DNA of 64,000 nucleotides from Paeniglutamicibacter antarcticus (lineage in GTDB: Bacteria; Actinomycetota; Actinomycetes; Actinomycetales; Micrococcaceae), in NCBI RefSeq assembly GCF_900010755.1, contig NZ_CZJT01000056.1, forward strand, positions 186,001 through 250,000. The letters are read 5' to 3'. How positions within the stretch are numbered: the stretch's first letter is position 1; every line of letters begins with the position of its first letter. Positions 1-8,365 of this stretch are shown here, in pieces. The notes under the pieces are model-generated. The model was not told where the DNA came from. It worked only from the letters and a program-made list of their open reading frames with translations, and made no database searches. Made by a program: the position numbers and the translations under genes.

Positions 1-1
1 A

Positions 2-649
2 TTGCTCCCCGGTGTGGATATCACGGTTTCCAAGACATCAACCGAAGCTGCCACCGTTGCGGTGGAACGCGACACCGAAGCCACGTCCAAGATCGCCGCG
101 GACTTGGTCAATAGCCTCAACGACCTGTTCAAATTCATAGCCACGAACTCGGCCGTCACCAGTGGAGTCGGCGGTGCAACCTCCGCCATGATCTTCACCG
201 GCGACAGCACCGCACGTGATGTCAAACAGCGAATCATGGATGCCGTCATCATGCCCATCGATGGCAAATCGCCATCGGAAATCGGCATCTCGATCACCAA
301 AGACGGCAAACTGGAATTCAATGCGGAGAAATTTGCAAAGGTCCTGGCCGATAACCCGGCGCGAATCGAATCGGTGATGCACACCATCACTGCACGGGTT
401 TCCGATGTCGCAACAAAGCTTTCGGACAAATACGACGGGGCAATCACCACGCGGATCAAGGGCCAGGAATCCATGGTTTCCAGGCTTGACACGCAGATCC
501 TGGATTGGGACCGCCGACTTTCCACCCGCGAAGCCACACTGAAACGAACTTATTCCGCACTTGAAGTGCAGCTGAGCAGGCTTAATTCGCAGCAGTCCTA
601 CATGGCCTCACAACTCTCGGCGCTGAACGGAGGCGGACAGAACTCGTGA
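2..649 (+). CDS. fliD: Flagellar filament cap protein FliD, C-terminal part (cut by window edge)
   Basis: The frame is open to the left edge, so only the last 215 or so residues are seen; the TTG at base 2 is not the true start. FliD caps the growing filament and helps flagellin fold. The fragment ends with a long polar helical segment (residues about 145-210) of the kind that forms the FliD C-terminal coiled coil. The identification also rests on the next gene being fliS, the usual fliD partner. The stop TGA overlaps the fliS start, which suggests translational coupling. Confidence 0.85.
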   Translation: MLPGVDITVSKTSTEAATVAVERDTEATSKIAADLVNSLNDLFKFIATNSAVTSGVGGATSAMIFTGDSTARDVKQRIMDAVIMPIDGKSPSEIGISITKDGKLEFNAEKFAKVLADNPARIESVMHTITARVSDVATKLSDKYDGAITTRIKGQESMVSRLDTQILDWDRRLSTREATLKRTYSALEVQLSRLNSQQSYMASQLSALNGGGQNS

Positions 650-1062
650 TGATGAACCCAGCCCAGAAGCGAGCCCAGCTAAACCGGGAAGCGGTTCTTT
701 CCGCGACCCCTGCACGTTTGCTGACCATGCTTTACGACCGCCTTCTGCTTGACCTGAACCGCGCCGCAGCCGCACAGCAAGCGGGAGACGCTACGGTAGC
801 AGCCGAGAACCTCGTACACGCCCAAGACATCATTGCCGAGCTCACTTCATCCCTGAACCCAGAAGCATGGGACGGTGCGCAAGGGTTGCAGGGTCTTTAT
901 GCCTTCGCCACCCAGACGCTCATCAATGCCAACATCCGTCGGGACCCGGCATTGACGCGCCAGGTCATCGAACTGATAGAGCCCTTGCGACTGTCCTGGC
1001 ACGAAGCGGCCGCTGCACCACTTGAAGCAACCTCCCTCAACGCTGGAGTTCAGCTTGGATAG
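646..1062 (+). CDS. fliS: Flagellin-export chaperone FliS
   Basis: FliS binds the flagellin C-terminus in the cytoplasm and stops early polymerisation. The 138-residue product has the family length and the typical start region with the LLTMLYDRLLLDLNRA stretch near residues 24-39, followed by helical segments. Three start codons in frame (GTG 646, ATG 649, ATG 652) overlap the end of fliD; ATG 649 or 652 is the likeliest. The gene lies directly after fliD in the common flagellar order and overlaps the following small ORF. Confidence 0.92.
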   Translation: MMMNPAQKRAQLNREAVLSATPARLLTMLYDRLLLDLNRAAAAQQAGDATVAAENLVHAQDIIAELTSSLNPEAWDGAQGLQGLYAFATQTLINANIRRDPALTRQVIELIEPLRLSWHEAAAAPLEATSLNAGVQLG

Positions 1063-1381
1063 GGGCCCCGCCGTTGAAGGGGCGGAACTGGCCTGGATTC
1101 CCGTGCTGGAAGCCTTGGAAGCGGACATGGCGAAACTGCGTCGATGTGCCCTGGACAGCGAAGAGCTGTTTGACCTGCCCACCGGCTGGGAACCGCCGGC
1201 CAGCATTGGACCATTGCCAACCAGCTTGAAAAGCCGAGCCGAAGCTGTTTTTGGGCTAATGCAGGAACTTTTTGTGGTTCTCAAGGATCGCCGGGATGAA
1301 ACAGCCCGCCAGCTACGGGCAGTGGATTTGGTGCCACGCGTTGAAACCACCACCTCTTTGTACATTGACATGGTGGGATAG
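1055..1381 (+). CDS. Small FliT-like protein (putative flagellar chaperone)
   Basis: This 108-residue protein is in the place where fliT is normally found, directly after fliS. It is acidic and mostly helical, as expected for an export chaperone, but no motif proves the family. The open frame reaches back to TTG 1022. I chose TTG 1055 because GGAG at 1045-1048 lies 6 bases before it and because it then overlaps the fliS stop by a few bases. The FliT assignment is by position and size only. Confidence 0.55.
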   Translation: MDRGPAVEGAELAWIPVLEALEADMAKLRRCALDSEELFDLPTGWEPPASIGPLPTSLKSRAEAVFGLMQELFVVLKDRRDETARQLRAVDLVPRVETTTSLYIDMVG

Positions 1382-1391
1382 CGAAAACAAC

Positions 1392-1418
1392 TAACGGCCC
1401 GGAGTTCACTGCCGATTG
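1392..1418 (+). promoter_or_regulatory. FliA/WhiG-type promoter upstream of flgB
   Basis: TAAC at 1392-1395, a 15-base spacer and GCCGATTG at 1411-1418 match the sigma-28 pattern TAAA-N15-GCCGATAA in 3 of 4 and 6 of 8 positions. It lies in the first real gap of the cluster, about 77 bases before flgB. Two more sites with the same TAAC and the same spacing occur before flbD and fliM. Confidence 0.65.
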
Positions 1419-1495
1419 TTTGAAACGAGCACGGATTGCTCATCTTCCTTTTGTGCCCACGGATGGGCCGCATTTCGATTCTGGAGCTTTGTCCC

Positions 1496-1837
1496 GTGTT
1501 CGATTCCGTCACGTCTATGGCAATGGAAAGCGCCCTGGATGGCCTGGCCTTGCGTCAGCGTGCCATTGCCAACAACATCGCGAACGTCAACACGCCCGGC
1601 TACCAAGCCCGCCGCGTTGATTTTGAAGCAGCGTTGTCCCGGTCGGTCGCCAACGGCAATGGCAGAAACACCGCCACCACGGCCACATCCTTGGAACCCA
1701 CCCGGCTTGATGGGTCCAACGTGAATCTTGATACCGAGACGCTTTCAAACATTGACACGGTTCTGCGCTTCCAATTCGCAACCCAGGCAGCTTCCGGTCC
1801 GTTCAACAGCATCCGTACCGCGTTGAGGAGCAACTAA
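1496..1837 (+). CDS. flgB: Flagellar basal-body rod protein FlgB
   Basis: FlgB forms the proximal rod. The product contains the rod-protein signature at residues 13-35 (LRQRAIANNIANVNTPGYQA) that is shared by all flagellar axial proteins. GTG 1496 was chosen because it gives the normal FlgB start (FDSVTSMAMESALDGLAL follows the initiator), a 113-residue product of family length, and GGAG at 1483-1486 as ribosome site. The frame is open further upstream to ATG 1436, but that part does not look like FlgB. The TAA overlaps the flgC ATG by one base. Confidence 0.93.
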   Translation: MFDSVTSMAMESALDGLALRQRAIANNIANVNTPGYQARRVDFEAALSRSVANGNGRNTATTATSLEPTRLDGSNVNLDTETLSNIDTVLRFQFATQAASGPFNSIRTALRSN

Positions 1838-2226
1838 TGCCAGACGCCATCGGCATCGCCGGCACGGCACTGACAGTGCACCGTAAATGGCTTGACGCAA
1901 TCTCCGACAACCTCGCAAACGCAAATACAGTCACCTCCACCGACGGCGAAGCCTTCAAAGCCCGCTACATCATGGCGCAGGCCAGTGCCGATCACCAGGG
2001 TGTATCCGTCGCAGGCGCCGAATTCGGCAACGCCGAAGGCCGGGTAGTCAACGAGCCGGACCACCCCTTGGCAGATGCCGAGGGAAACGTGCGTTACCCG
2101 GATATCGACATGGCAGAACAAATGGGCGCCCTCATTCTGGCGCAACGTGGCTACCAAGCGAACGCAGCGGTCGTAGACCGCGCCAAGGAAACTTACCAGG
2201 CTGCACTGCAGATCGGACGCAACTAA
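1837..2226 (+). CDS. flgC: Flagellar basal-body rod protein FlgC
   Basis: FlgC is the second proximal-rod protein. The 129-residue product begins with the axial-protein helix and the motif WLDAISDNLANANT (about residues 18-31). It ends with the C-terminal signature around LILAQRGYQANAAVVDRAKE, which lets rod, hook and hook-filament proteins stack. Start and stop each overlap their neighbour by one base, so flgB-flgC-fliE is translationally coupled. Confidence 0.94.
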   Translation: MPDAIGIAGTALTVHRKWLDAISDNLANANTVTSTDGEAFKARYIMAQASADHQGVSVAGAEFGNAEGRVVNEPDHPLADAEGNVRYPDIDMAEQMGALILAQRGYQANAAVVDRAKETYQAALQIGRN

Positions 2227-2534
2227 TGCCAATGAACATTGCCGCCGTCACCGCGGTCAGCGCTACAACGCCCACCGGATTTATCCAGGCCCCAGCCGCA
2301 ACCGGAACTGATGGATCTGCATTCGCAAACGCCTTAGGCGGTGCCGTCAACGAGGTGCAAACCCTTCAAGGCATCTCCAACGATCTTTCCATCAAGGCAG
2401 TCACCGGGGATCTCACCGACATCCACGCGGCAACCCTTGCCTCCACCCGTGCTTCGGTTGCCCTGGAAATGGTTTCCACCTTCCGTAACCGCGGGGTTGA
2501 AGCCTTTAACGAGATCATGAGGATGCAAGCCTGA
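2226..2534 (+). CDS. fliE: Flagellar hook-basal body complex protein FliE
   Basis: FliE joins the MS-ring to the rod. The 102-residue protein has the family's variable N-terminus and a conserved C-terminal half ending in a segment like VALEMVSTFRNRGVEAFNEIMRM. The gene shares one base with flgC upstream and one with fliF downstream. A second ATG at 2232 could also be used. Confidence 0.92.
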   Translation: MPMNIAAVTAVSATTPTGFIQAPAATGTDGSAFANALGGAVNEVQTLQGISNDLSIKAVTGDLTDIHAATLASTRASVALEMVSTFRNRGVEAFNEIMRMQA

Positions 2535-4132
2535 TGGCAGCTGTCCCCGCACCCCTAGGCAAAATGGTTGACTCCGTACGCGGGTTCTCACTAGCACAAC
2601 GCACCATCATGATTATTGGCATTGCCATCCTTGTCATGGGCGGCATTGCCTTTGCAACGTTTTTGAACCAACCGAAAATGACACCCCTGTACTCCGGGCT
2701 TGCCCCGGAAGACGCCTCCGGCATCGTTGAGCAGCTCAAGACCGACGGTGTTCCCTACGAACTTACTGGCGGCGGTGGAACAATCATGGTCCCCGACGCC
2801 AGTGTCTATGATGCCCGGCTCAAGGCCGCGGCCGCAGGCTTGCCAAGTTCAGGAACCAACGGTTACTCGCTGCTTGACCAGATGGGTGTCACTTCCAGCG
2901 AATTCCAGCAAAGCGTCACCTACAAGCGAGCGCTCGAAGGCGAACTTGCCTCCACAATCCAAGCCATGGATGGTGTCAAACTTGCTTCGGTGAAGCTGGC
3001 AATCCCCGAACAAACAGTATTTGTTGCTTCAAAGACCAATCCCACGGCGTCAATCTTCGTTGAAACGAAGCCAGGTACAACGCTGACCCGCGACCAAGTC
3101 CAGTCCGTCGTCCACCTGACCTCTGCAGCTGTTGACGGACTCAAGCCCGAAGATGTTTCGGTTGTCGACTCTGCCGGAAACCTGCTGTCTGCTGCAGGCG
3201 TGGGAATTACCGGGGGAGCCGACCAACAAGCCTCCGATTATGAAACCCGTGTCGCCGGTTCCATCCAAGGAATGCTTGACCGCGTGGTGGGGCCGGGTAA
3301 CGCAACTGTTGCCGTGGCCGCCGAGATGAGCCTTGAATCCGCCGAACGCACCGAAGAAACCTTTGCCGATCCGGAGGGCTCGCCGGCCCTGACCGAATCG
3401 GCCAAGGAAGAAAACTATGAAGGAAACGGCGGCGGAGGACCTTCGGCCGGAGTCTTGGGTCCGGACAACATTGCGGTTCCGGAAAACGCCAACGGAACCG
3501 GTACGTTTACCTCAACGGACAACCAGCGGACCAACGCCATTAACAAGGTCACCGAAAACCGCATGATTCCCTCAGGAACTCTGCAACGCCAGACGGTTTC
3601 GGTAGCCGTCAACGATGCTTCCGCACGGAACTTGAACATGGCGCAGCTGACCGAGATGATCTCAAACGCCGCGGGTATCAGCGCTGCCCGAAACGACCAG
3701 GTCAGTGTCACTGTGGTTCCCTTCAACATGGATGCGGCGGCCGCGGCCCAAAGCGAACTGGCAGCTGCCGCTGCGGCCGAAGCCGCAGTTCGCAACGCGG
3801 CCCTGCAACGCCAGCTGATTTACGCGGGCGTGGCTGGGCTGGCTTTGATTCTTGCCGCCGTCTACGCACTCTACGTTCGTCGCAACAAACAGAAGCGCGA
3901 ACCCATCGACTTGGGCGAGCTGCAGGACTACCCGTCCCTTTCCTCGGTGCCGTTGGAAAATCCGAACCCGGAAACCGTGGCATTGACCAACGTGGTGCTG
4001 CCGCCGCCGGTCACCACGTTCCCGATTTCGCACAATGTGAAGAGGGAAGAGCTTTCCGCGCTGGCCGCCAGCGACCCGGCAAGAATGGCCGACTACCTGC
4101 GCACCGTCATGGACGATAAGAGGCACGAGTGA
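2534..4132 (+). CDS. fliF: Flagellar MS-ring protein FliF
   Basis: FliF builds the membrane/supramembrane ring that carries the motor. The 532-residue protein has the normal size. There is a transmembrane helix at about residues 17-38, followed by ring-building domains with the family pattern MTPLYSGLAPEDASGIVEQL near residue 50. A long Gly/Ala-rich loop follows, with a second transmembrane helix near residues 430-452. The cytoplasmic tail that binds FliG is short, at about 80 residues. It overlaps fliG by 4 bases. Confidence 0.95.
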   Translation: MAAVPAPLGKMVDSVRGFSLAQRTIMIIGIAILVMGGIAFATFLNQPKMTPLYSGLAPEDASGIVEQLKTDGVPYELTGGGGTIMVPDASVYDARLKAAAAGLPSSGTNGYSLLDQMGVTSSEFQQSVTYKRALEGELASTIQAMDGVKLASVKLAIPEQTVFVASKTNPTASIFVETKPGTTLTRDQVQSVVHLTSAAVDGLKPEDVSVVDSAGNLLSAAGVGITGGADQQASDYETRVAGSIQGMLDRVVGPGNATVAVAAEMSLESAERTEETFADPEGSPALTESAKEENYEGNGGGGPSAGVLGPDNIAVPENANGTGTFTSTDNQRTNAINKVTENRMIPSGTLQRQTVSVAVNDASARNLNMAQLTEMISNAAGISAARNDQVSVTVVPFNMDAAAAAQSELAAAAAAEAAVRNAALQRQLIYAGVAGLALILAAVYALYVRRNKQKREPIDLGELQDYPSLSSVPLENPNPETVALTNVVLPPPVTTFPISHNVKREELSALAASDPARMADYLRTVMDDKRHE

Positions 4133-5160
4133 AAGCCCTGGGGCCAGGCGGTTCGGCCATGTTGAGCGGAACCCAAAAAGTTGCCATCGTGCTGATGCAA
4201 ATGGAGAAGGAACACGCAGCTGAGGTGTTGCGGCAGTTCACCGAATTCGAAGCTGACGAAATTGCCAGCGAACTGGTGCGACTGCGTCATGTGGATGCTG
4301 GAACCGTTGAGGACACCATCCATGAAGTCCATGAACTCGCGACCTCCGGGCGCCTGAACGCCCGAGGCGGGCGGGAAATCGCGGCCGGGCTACTGGAAGC
4401 ATCCTTCGGTTCGGACAAGGCCAACTCCGTCATGGACAGGCTTTCCTCTTCCCTTGCCGGGATGACCTTTGAATTCCTTGACAGCACTGACGCTGCACAA
4501 GTTGTTGCGTTGCTTGATGGCGAATTGCCGCAAACCTCTGCCCTGGTCATTGCTCACCTGCGTCCGGAAATCGGTTCCGCAGTGATTGCCAGCTTTGATC
4601 CGGTGACGCGCACCGACATTGCCCGTGCCTTGGCAACCATGGGCTCGGCGGCACCGGAAGCCGTGCGGGTGGTTGCTGAGGCGTTGAAGAAGCGCACCGG
4701 GGCCGTGAGCACACCTCGTGAACCCGTTGAAGCAGTGGGCGGCATCCAGCCACTGGTGGAAATCCTTAACCGCTCGGATGTGGCCATTGAAAAGGATCTG
4801 CTGCATTCTCTGGAACAGCGCGACCCATTGTTGGCCGAGGAAGTCCGTTCGCGCATGCTCTCCTTCACGGACATCGTTAAGTTCGAGCGCAAGGATGTTC
4901 AACGCGTGCTGCGTGGAATCAACCCGGCAGTCCTTGCCTTCGCACTTAGGGGTGCAGGGGACGCGGTTGAGGAAACCATTCGTGGGAATATTTCTGATCG
5001 CACCAAGGAAGTCCTGGACGCCGAGATTGCTTCCATGGGCAGAGTGCGTGTTTCCCAAGTGGAGGAAGCCCGTGCGGATATTGTCCGTTCCATCCGGGAG
5101 CTGGAAACTTCAGGCGAAATCACGATAGAACGTGGCGACGAAGATGACTTTGTCCTCTGA
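4129..5160 (+). CDS. fliG: Flagellar motor switch protein FliG
   Basis: FliG is the rotor component that meets the stator and transmits torque. The 343-residue product starts with the GTQKVAIVLMQM segment typical of the N-terminal FliF-binding domain. It ends with the charged C-terminal torque helix region (DRTKEVLDAEIASMGRVRVS and downstream, about residues 287-325). GTG 4129 overlaps the fliF stop; ATG 4159 is an alternative that fits the family start well. The 3' end overlaps fliH by 29 bases. Confidence 0.95.
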   Translation: MKALGPGGSAMLSGTQKVAIVLMQMEKEHAAEVLRQFTEFEADEIASELVRLRHVDAGTVEDTIHEVHELATSGRLNARGGREIAAGLLEASFGSDKANSVMDRLSSSLAGMTFEFLDSTDAAQVVALLDGELPQTSALVIAHLRPEIGSAVIASFDPVTRTDIARALATMGSAAPEAVRVVAEALKKRTGAVSTPREPVEAVGGIQPLVEILNRSDVAIEKDLLHSLEQRDPLLAEEVRSRMLSFTDIVKFERKDVQRVLRGINPAVLAFALRGAGDAVEETIRGNISDRTKEVLDAEIASMGRVRVSQVEEARADIVRSIRELETSGEITIERGDEDDFVL

Positions 5161-5776
5161 ACCGGCGGTTCTTCCGGTGCCGGCTTTTGAGCCTGCACGT
5201 TTCAGCGAACTGAACGGCACAGGGGATACCAAACGACATGAGGCAATGTCGCAAACCCACGGTTATGCAGCTGGCTACGCGACGGGAATCCGGGCCGCAG
5301 AGTCGGTTGCCCGTGCACAACGGGAACAGATTGCCCGCGCCCATGAAACCGCCGAGGCTGAACGCGCCGCGGAGCATCTCCGGGCCCTCACGGCCTTGCA
5401 AGCAGCTGCCCGGGCACTGACCCAACGAACCCTGCCGGTGCTGGAGACGGCTTCAACCGTCATGGCTGAATCTGCCTTGCTTTTGGCCGAACGAATCATC
5501 GGCAAGGAACTATCCAATGAAGCTTTTGGTGCCAAGGCCGCCCTGGACAGGGCACTGTCAGGCATTGAGCCCAGCAGCGTACGTGAAGTCCGGTTGAACC
5601 CCCAAGACCTGGCGCTGCTGGGTTTGGCGCAGGTTCCCGGCACTGCCATCAGGCTTGTCGCTGACTCGTCGTTGTCCCGCGGGGATGCCATGACTGCGTT
5701 TGATGAGGGTTTCCTCGACGCGCGCATCCAGAATGCCTTTGAACGTGCGGCCTTACTCCTGCGCGGTGAACACTGA
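5132..5776 (+). CDS. fliH: Flagellar export apparatus regulator FliH
   Basis: FliH binds the export ATPase FliI and docks it at the export gate. The 214-residue product has a variable N-terminus and a long Ala/Glu/Arg-rich helical part (about residues 50-125). The C-terminal region VREVRLNPQDLALLG is typical of the FliH/YscL family. Starts at GTG 5132 and ATG 5144 both lie inside fliG. The placement between fliG and fliI is the standard order. Confidence 0.88.
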   Translation: MATKMTLSSEPAVLPVPAFEPARFSELNGTGDTKRHEAMSQTHGYAAGYATGIRAAESVARAQREQIARAHETAEAERAAEHLRALTALQAAARALTQRTLPVLETASTVMAESALLLAERIIGKELSNEAFGAKAALDRALSGIEPSSVREVRLNPQDLALLGLAQVPGTAIRLVADSSLSRGDAMTAFDEGFLDARIQNAFERAALLLRGEH

Positions 5777-7095
5777 TGGCCCCGAACGCACTTGCCTGGC
5801 CGGCATTTGAGCAGGCGCTCAACGCAGCGGATCCGGTACGCCTCGGCGTCGTTTCCTCAGTGGTCGGGTTGGGACTCGAAGTCTCCGGACTCAACGCACC
5901 GCTGGGAACCGTGTTGGAAATCGGGGAGCAGAAAGTACCGGCCGAGGTTGTTGCAGCGCGCCAATCCACATTGCACTGCATGCCCCTGGGCGAACTTGAA
6001 AAGATCAGTGTGGGTGACCTTGTGGCCAGCAGCGGGACCGGCGCATTTGTTCCCACAGGAACAGGTCTGCTCGGACGCGTGTTGGACGGGCTGGGAAAAC
6101 CCATTGACGGCAAGGGCCCGTTGGGCGAACATCACTTGGTTCCCATGGAGCACGCGACTCCTGCAGCGCTGGAACGCACCCGCATCACCGAACCACTGCA
6201 TTTGGGTGTCCGCGTTATGGATACGCTCACGGCAGTCGGTGCCGGACAGCGTATCGGTCTGTTCGCCGGTTCCGGCGTCGGCAAGTCCTCCCTCCTTTCA
6301 ATGATCGCCCGTGGCGCATCCGCCCAGATCAACGTCATTGCCCTCGTGGGCGAGCGCGGTCGTGAAGTACGCGAGTTCCTTGAAGAAGACTTGGGTCCCG
6401 AGGGGCTAGCCCGGTCCATCGTGGTGGTTTCCACGGCGGATGAACCAGCACGCATGCGTTTACGTGCAGCGTTTGTGGCTACCCGTATTGCAGAATCCTT
6501 CCGGGCCACCGGTGCCCAAGTGCTGTTGATGATGGATTCGTTGACCCGTGTGGCCATGGCGCAACGCGAAATTGGGTTGTCTGCCGGCGAGCCCCCGGCG
6601 ACGCGAGGTTACCCACCGTCCACATTCTCGCTGCTCGCCCGCTTGTTGGAACGAGCAGGGAGCGACGCATACGGTTCCATCACCGGAATTTACACGGTGT
6701 TGGTTGACGGTGACGACCACAATGAACCCATTGCCGATTCCACCCGGTCCCTGCTTGATGGTCATATTGTCCTTGACCGCAAGCTGGCTGTCTCCGGGCA
6801 TTTCCCGTCAATTGATGCCCTTGGTTCTGTATCCCGTGTAGCGAACCGGGTCACCAGCCGGGAACAGGCAAACGCTGCGGCAAACCTACGCAGGGTCATG
6901 GCTGCACGGCGTTCCGTTCAAGACCTCTTGGACGTGGGCGCCTACCAGCGCGGAAGCAACCCGCTAGCCGATGCGGCAGTTGAGAACCAGCAAGCAATCA
7001 ATAACTTCTTACGTCAACGACTTGAAGAGCCGGTTTCCGGTGAACAGGCGTGGAATGAACTGGCTAACCTATTGCGTACCTTGGGAGTGAACTAA
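5776..7095 (+). CDS. fliI: Flagellum-specific ATPase FliI
   Basis: FliI is the ATPase of the flagellar type III export machine, related to the F1 beta subunit. The 439-residue protein has a complete Walker A (GSGVGKSS, residues 165-172), the following GERGREVREFLE motif, and a Walker B region ending LLMMDSLTR. These are all intact, so it should be active, unlike the FlhF-like protein further on. It shares single bases with fliH and fliJ. Confidence 0.97.
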   Translation: MAPNALAWPAFEQALNAADPVRLGVVSSVVGLGLEVSGLNAPLGTVLEIGEQKVPAEVVAARQSTLHCMPLGELEKISVGDLVASSGTGAFVPTGTGLLGRVLDGLGKPIDGKGPLGEHHLVPMEHATPAALERTRITEPLHLGVRVMDTLTAVGAGQRIGLFAGSGVGKSSLLSMIARGASAQINVIALVGERGREVREFLEEDLGPEGLARSIVVVSTADEPARMRLRAAFVATRIAESFRATGAQVLLMMDSLTRVAMAQREIGLSAGEPPATRGYPPSTFSLLARLLERAGSDAYGSITGIYTVLVDGDDHNEPIADSTRSLLDGHIVLDRKLAVSGHFPSIDALGSVSRVANRVTSREQANAAANLRRVMAARRSVQDLLDVGAYQRGSNPLADAAVENQQAINNFLRQRLEEPVSGEQAWNELANLLRTLGVN

Positions 7096-7517
7096 TGGGT
7101 AGGAATTTTCCCCTCGCGGGGCTGCTTCGCCTGCGCGAACTCCAGGAAAGCAAGGCAGCCGGAGAACTAGCAGCAGCCAACAACGCCCTGCGCGGTGGCC
7201 ACACCTCAATCAGGAAGGTGCAGGAAGCCGCCGGAAACACTGCCCAGTACCCGGTGGACGGTGCCACCATGCTTGCGGTTGCGGCATCCAGGGCCTCCAC
7301 CAGCTCGATGCTCGTGGAACTCACGACCTTGGTTGCTTCGCTTAACGAGAATGCAATTGCCGCCGGCCAAGAACACCAACGTGCCCGCAGCGAAGTCAAG
7401 GCGTTGGAAAAGCTTTCAGAGAAACACTCGATGGAACTCCGCATTGAAGACCTAGGTCGCGAACAAGCACTGCTTGATGATTTGGGATCCGCTGGATCCA
7501 GGGGAAGGAACTCATAG
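7095..7517 (+). CDS. fliJ: Flagellar export protein FliJ
   Basis: FliJ is the coiled-coil stalk inside the FliI ring. The 140-residue product starts with FPLAGLLRLRELQESKAAGE and is almost fully helical, rich in Ala, Glu, Arg and Lys, as in the family. Sequence identity in this family is always low, so the call depends mostly on length, helicity and its place directly after fliI. Confidence 0.82.
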   Translation: MGRNFPLAGLLRLRELQESKAAGELAAANNALRGGHTSIRKVQEAAGNTAQYPVDGATMLAVAASRASTSSMLVELTTLVASLNENAIAAGQEHQRARSEVKALEKLSEKHSMELRIEDLGREQALLDDLGSAGSRGRNS

Positions 7518-8365
7518 TGGCCTACAGCGACGTTGCTTCGCGCATTGGTGCGATTCAAGGAACCCTTGCAACAATTACCGGTTCAAAGTCGGCATCAACC
7601 GCGTCCAAGGCTCCCGCCCCGGTGCAGGACAGCCAGGTGTCCGCGGGCGCTGGATCGTCTTCCACCGGGATCGGCACAGGCGTCGGCGGAGGAATACTGG
7701 GAAACACCAGCACCTCGGAGTTCACAAAGATCCTGCAAGATGCGCTGGAACCAGCACTCAAAACCATTGCGGAGAGCAAGCCGAAGACGACAGAACCTAT
7801 TGCGTCCCCTGCACGCGGGGTAACCAAGACTGGACCTGTTGACGTCGAAGTCCTCAAGGAATCCACTGACGGAAAGGCCACCGGCACCGACGTTGTGCGA
7901 GAAGCGCGCAAGTACCTTGGTGTTCCCTACGTTTGGGGAGGAAACGACCCAAAGATCGGTCTTGATTGCTCATCGTTTGTCCAGCACACCTTCCGCGATC
8001 TGGGTGTTGATCTTCCCCGCGTGGCCCGAGACCAGGCCAAGGTGGGGACCGAAATTCCCTCACTGGCCCAGGCCAAACCCGGGGACCTGATTGTCACCCG
8101 CAACGGCGCGCATATTGGTATCTATTTGGGTGAGAACAAGATGATTCATGCCCCCAGGCCGGGTGAGCAGGTCAGTATTCGAAAGCTCTTTGAAACGGAT
8201 GCCCAAATCATGACAATTCGCCGGATCGTTCCGGCAGAGTCTCAAGCCCCGGCGGCGACCAAAACGGTTGCCGAATCCCAGGTACGCGAGGCTTCCGCCA
8301 GGGCCGCCGAACTGACGGCCTCCGCACAGCGAGCAGCATTCAACTCGGTGGTGAAAGACTCATGA
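7517..8365 (+). CDS. NlpC/P60 cell-wall peptidase in the flagellar cluster
   Basis: The C-terminal half (about residues 125-240) is an NlpC/P60 domain. Visible are YLGVPYVWGG, the catalytic Cys151 in LDCSSF, and His199 in GAHIGIYLG. Such enzymes cut stem peptides of peptidoglycan. No signal peptide is seen, so it may leave through the flagellar export path. It sits between fliJ and fliK, where some flagellar clusters carry a wall-cutting enzyme, and no flgJ is seen in the window. I infer it opens the wall for the rod. It overlaps fliK by 4 bases. Confidence 0.85.
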   Translation: MAYSDVASRIGAIQGTLATITGSKSASTASKAPAPVQDSQVSAGAGSSSTGIGTGVGGGILGNTSTSEFTKILQDALEPALKTIAESKPKTTEPIASPARGVTKTGPVDVEVLKESTDGKATGTDVVREARKYLGVPYVWGGNDPKIGLDCSSFVQHTFRDLGVDLPRVARDQAKVGTEIPSLAQAKPGDLIVTRNGAHIGIYLGENKMIHAPRPGEQVSIRKLFETDAQIMTIRRIVPAESQAPAATKTVAESQVREASARAAELTASAQRAAFNSVVKDS

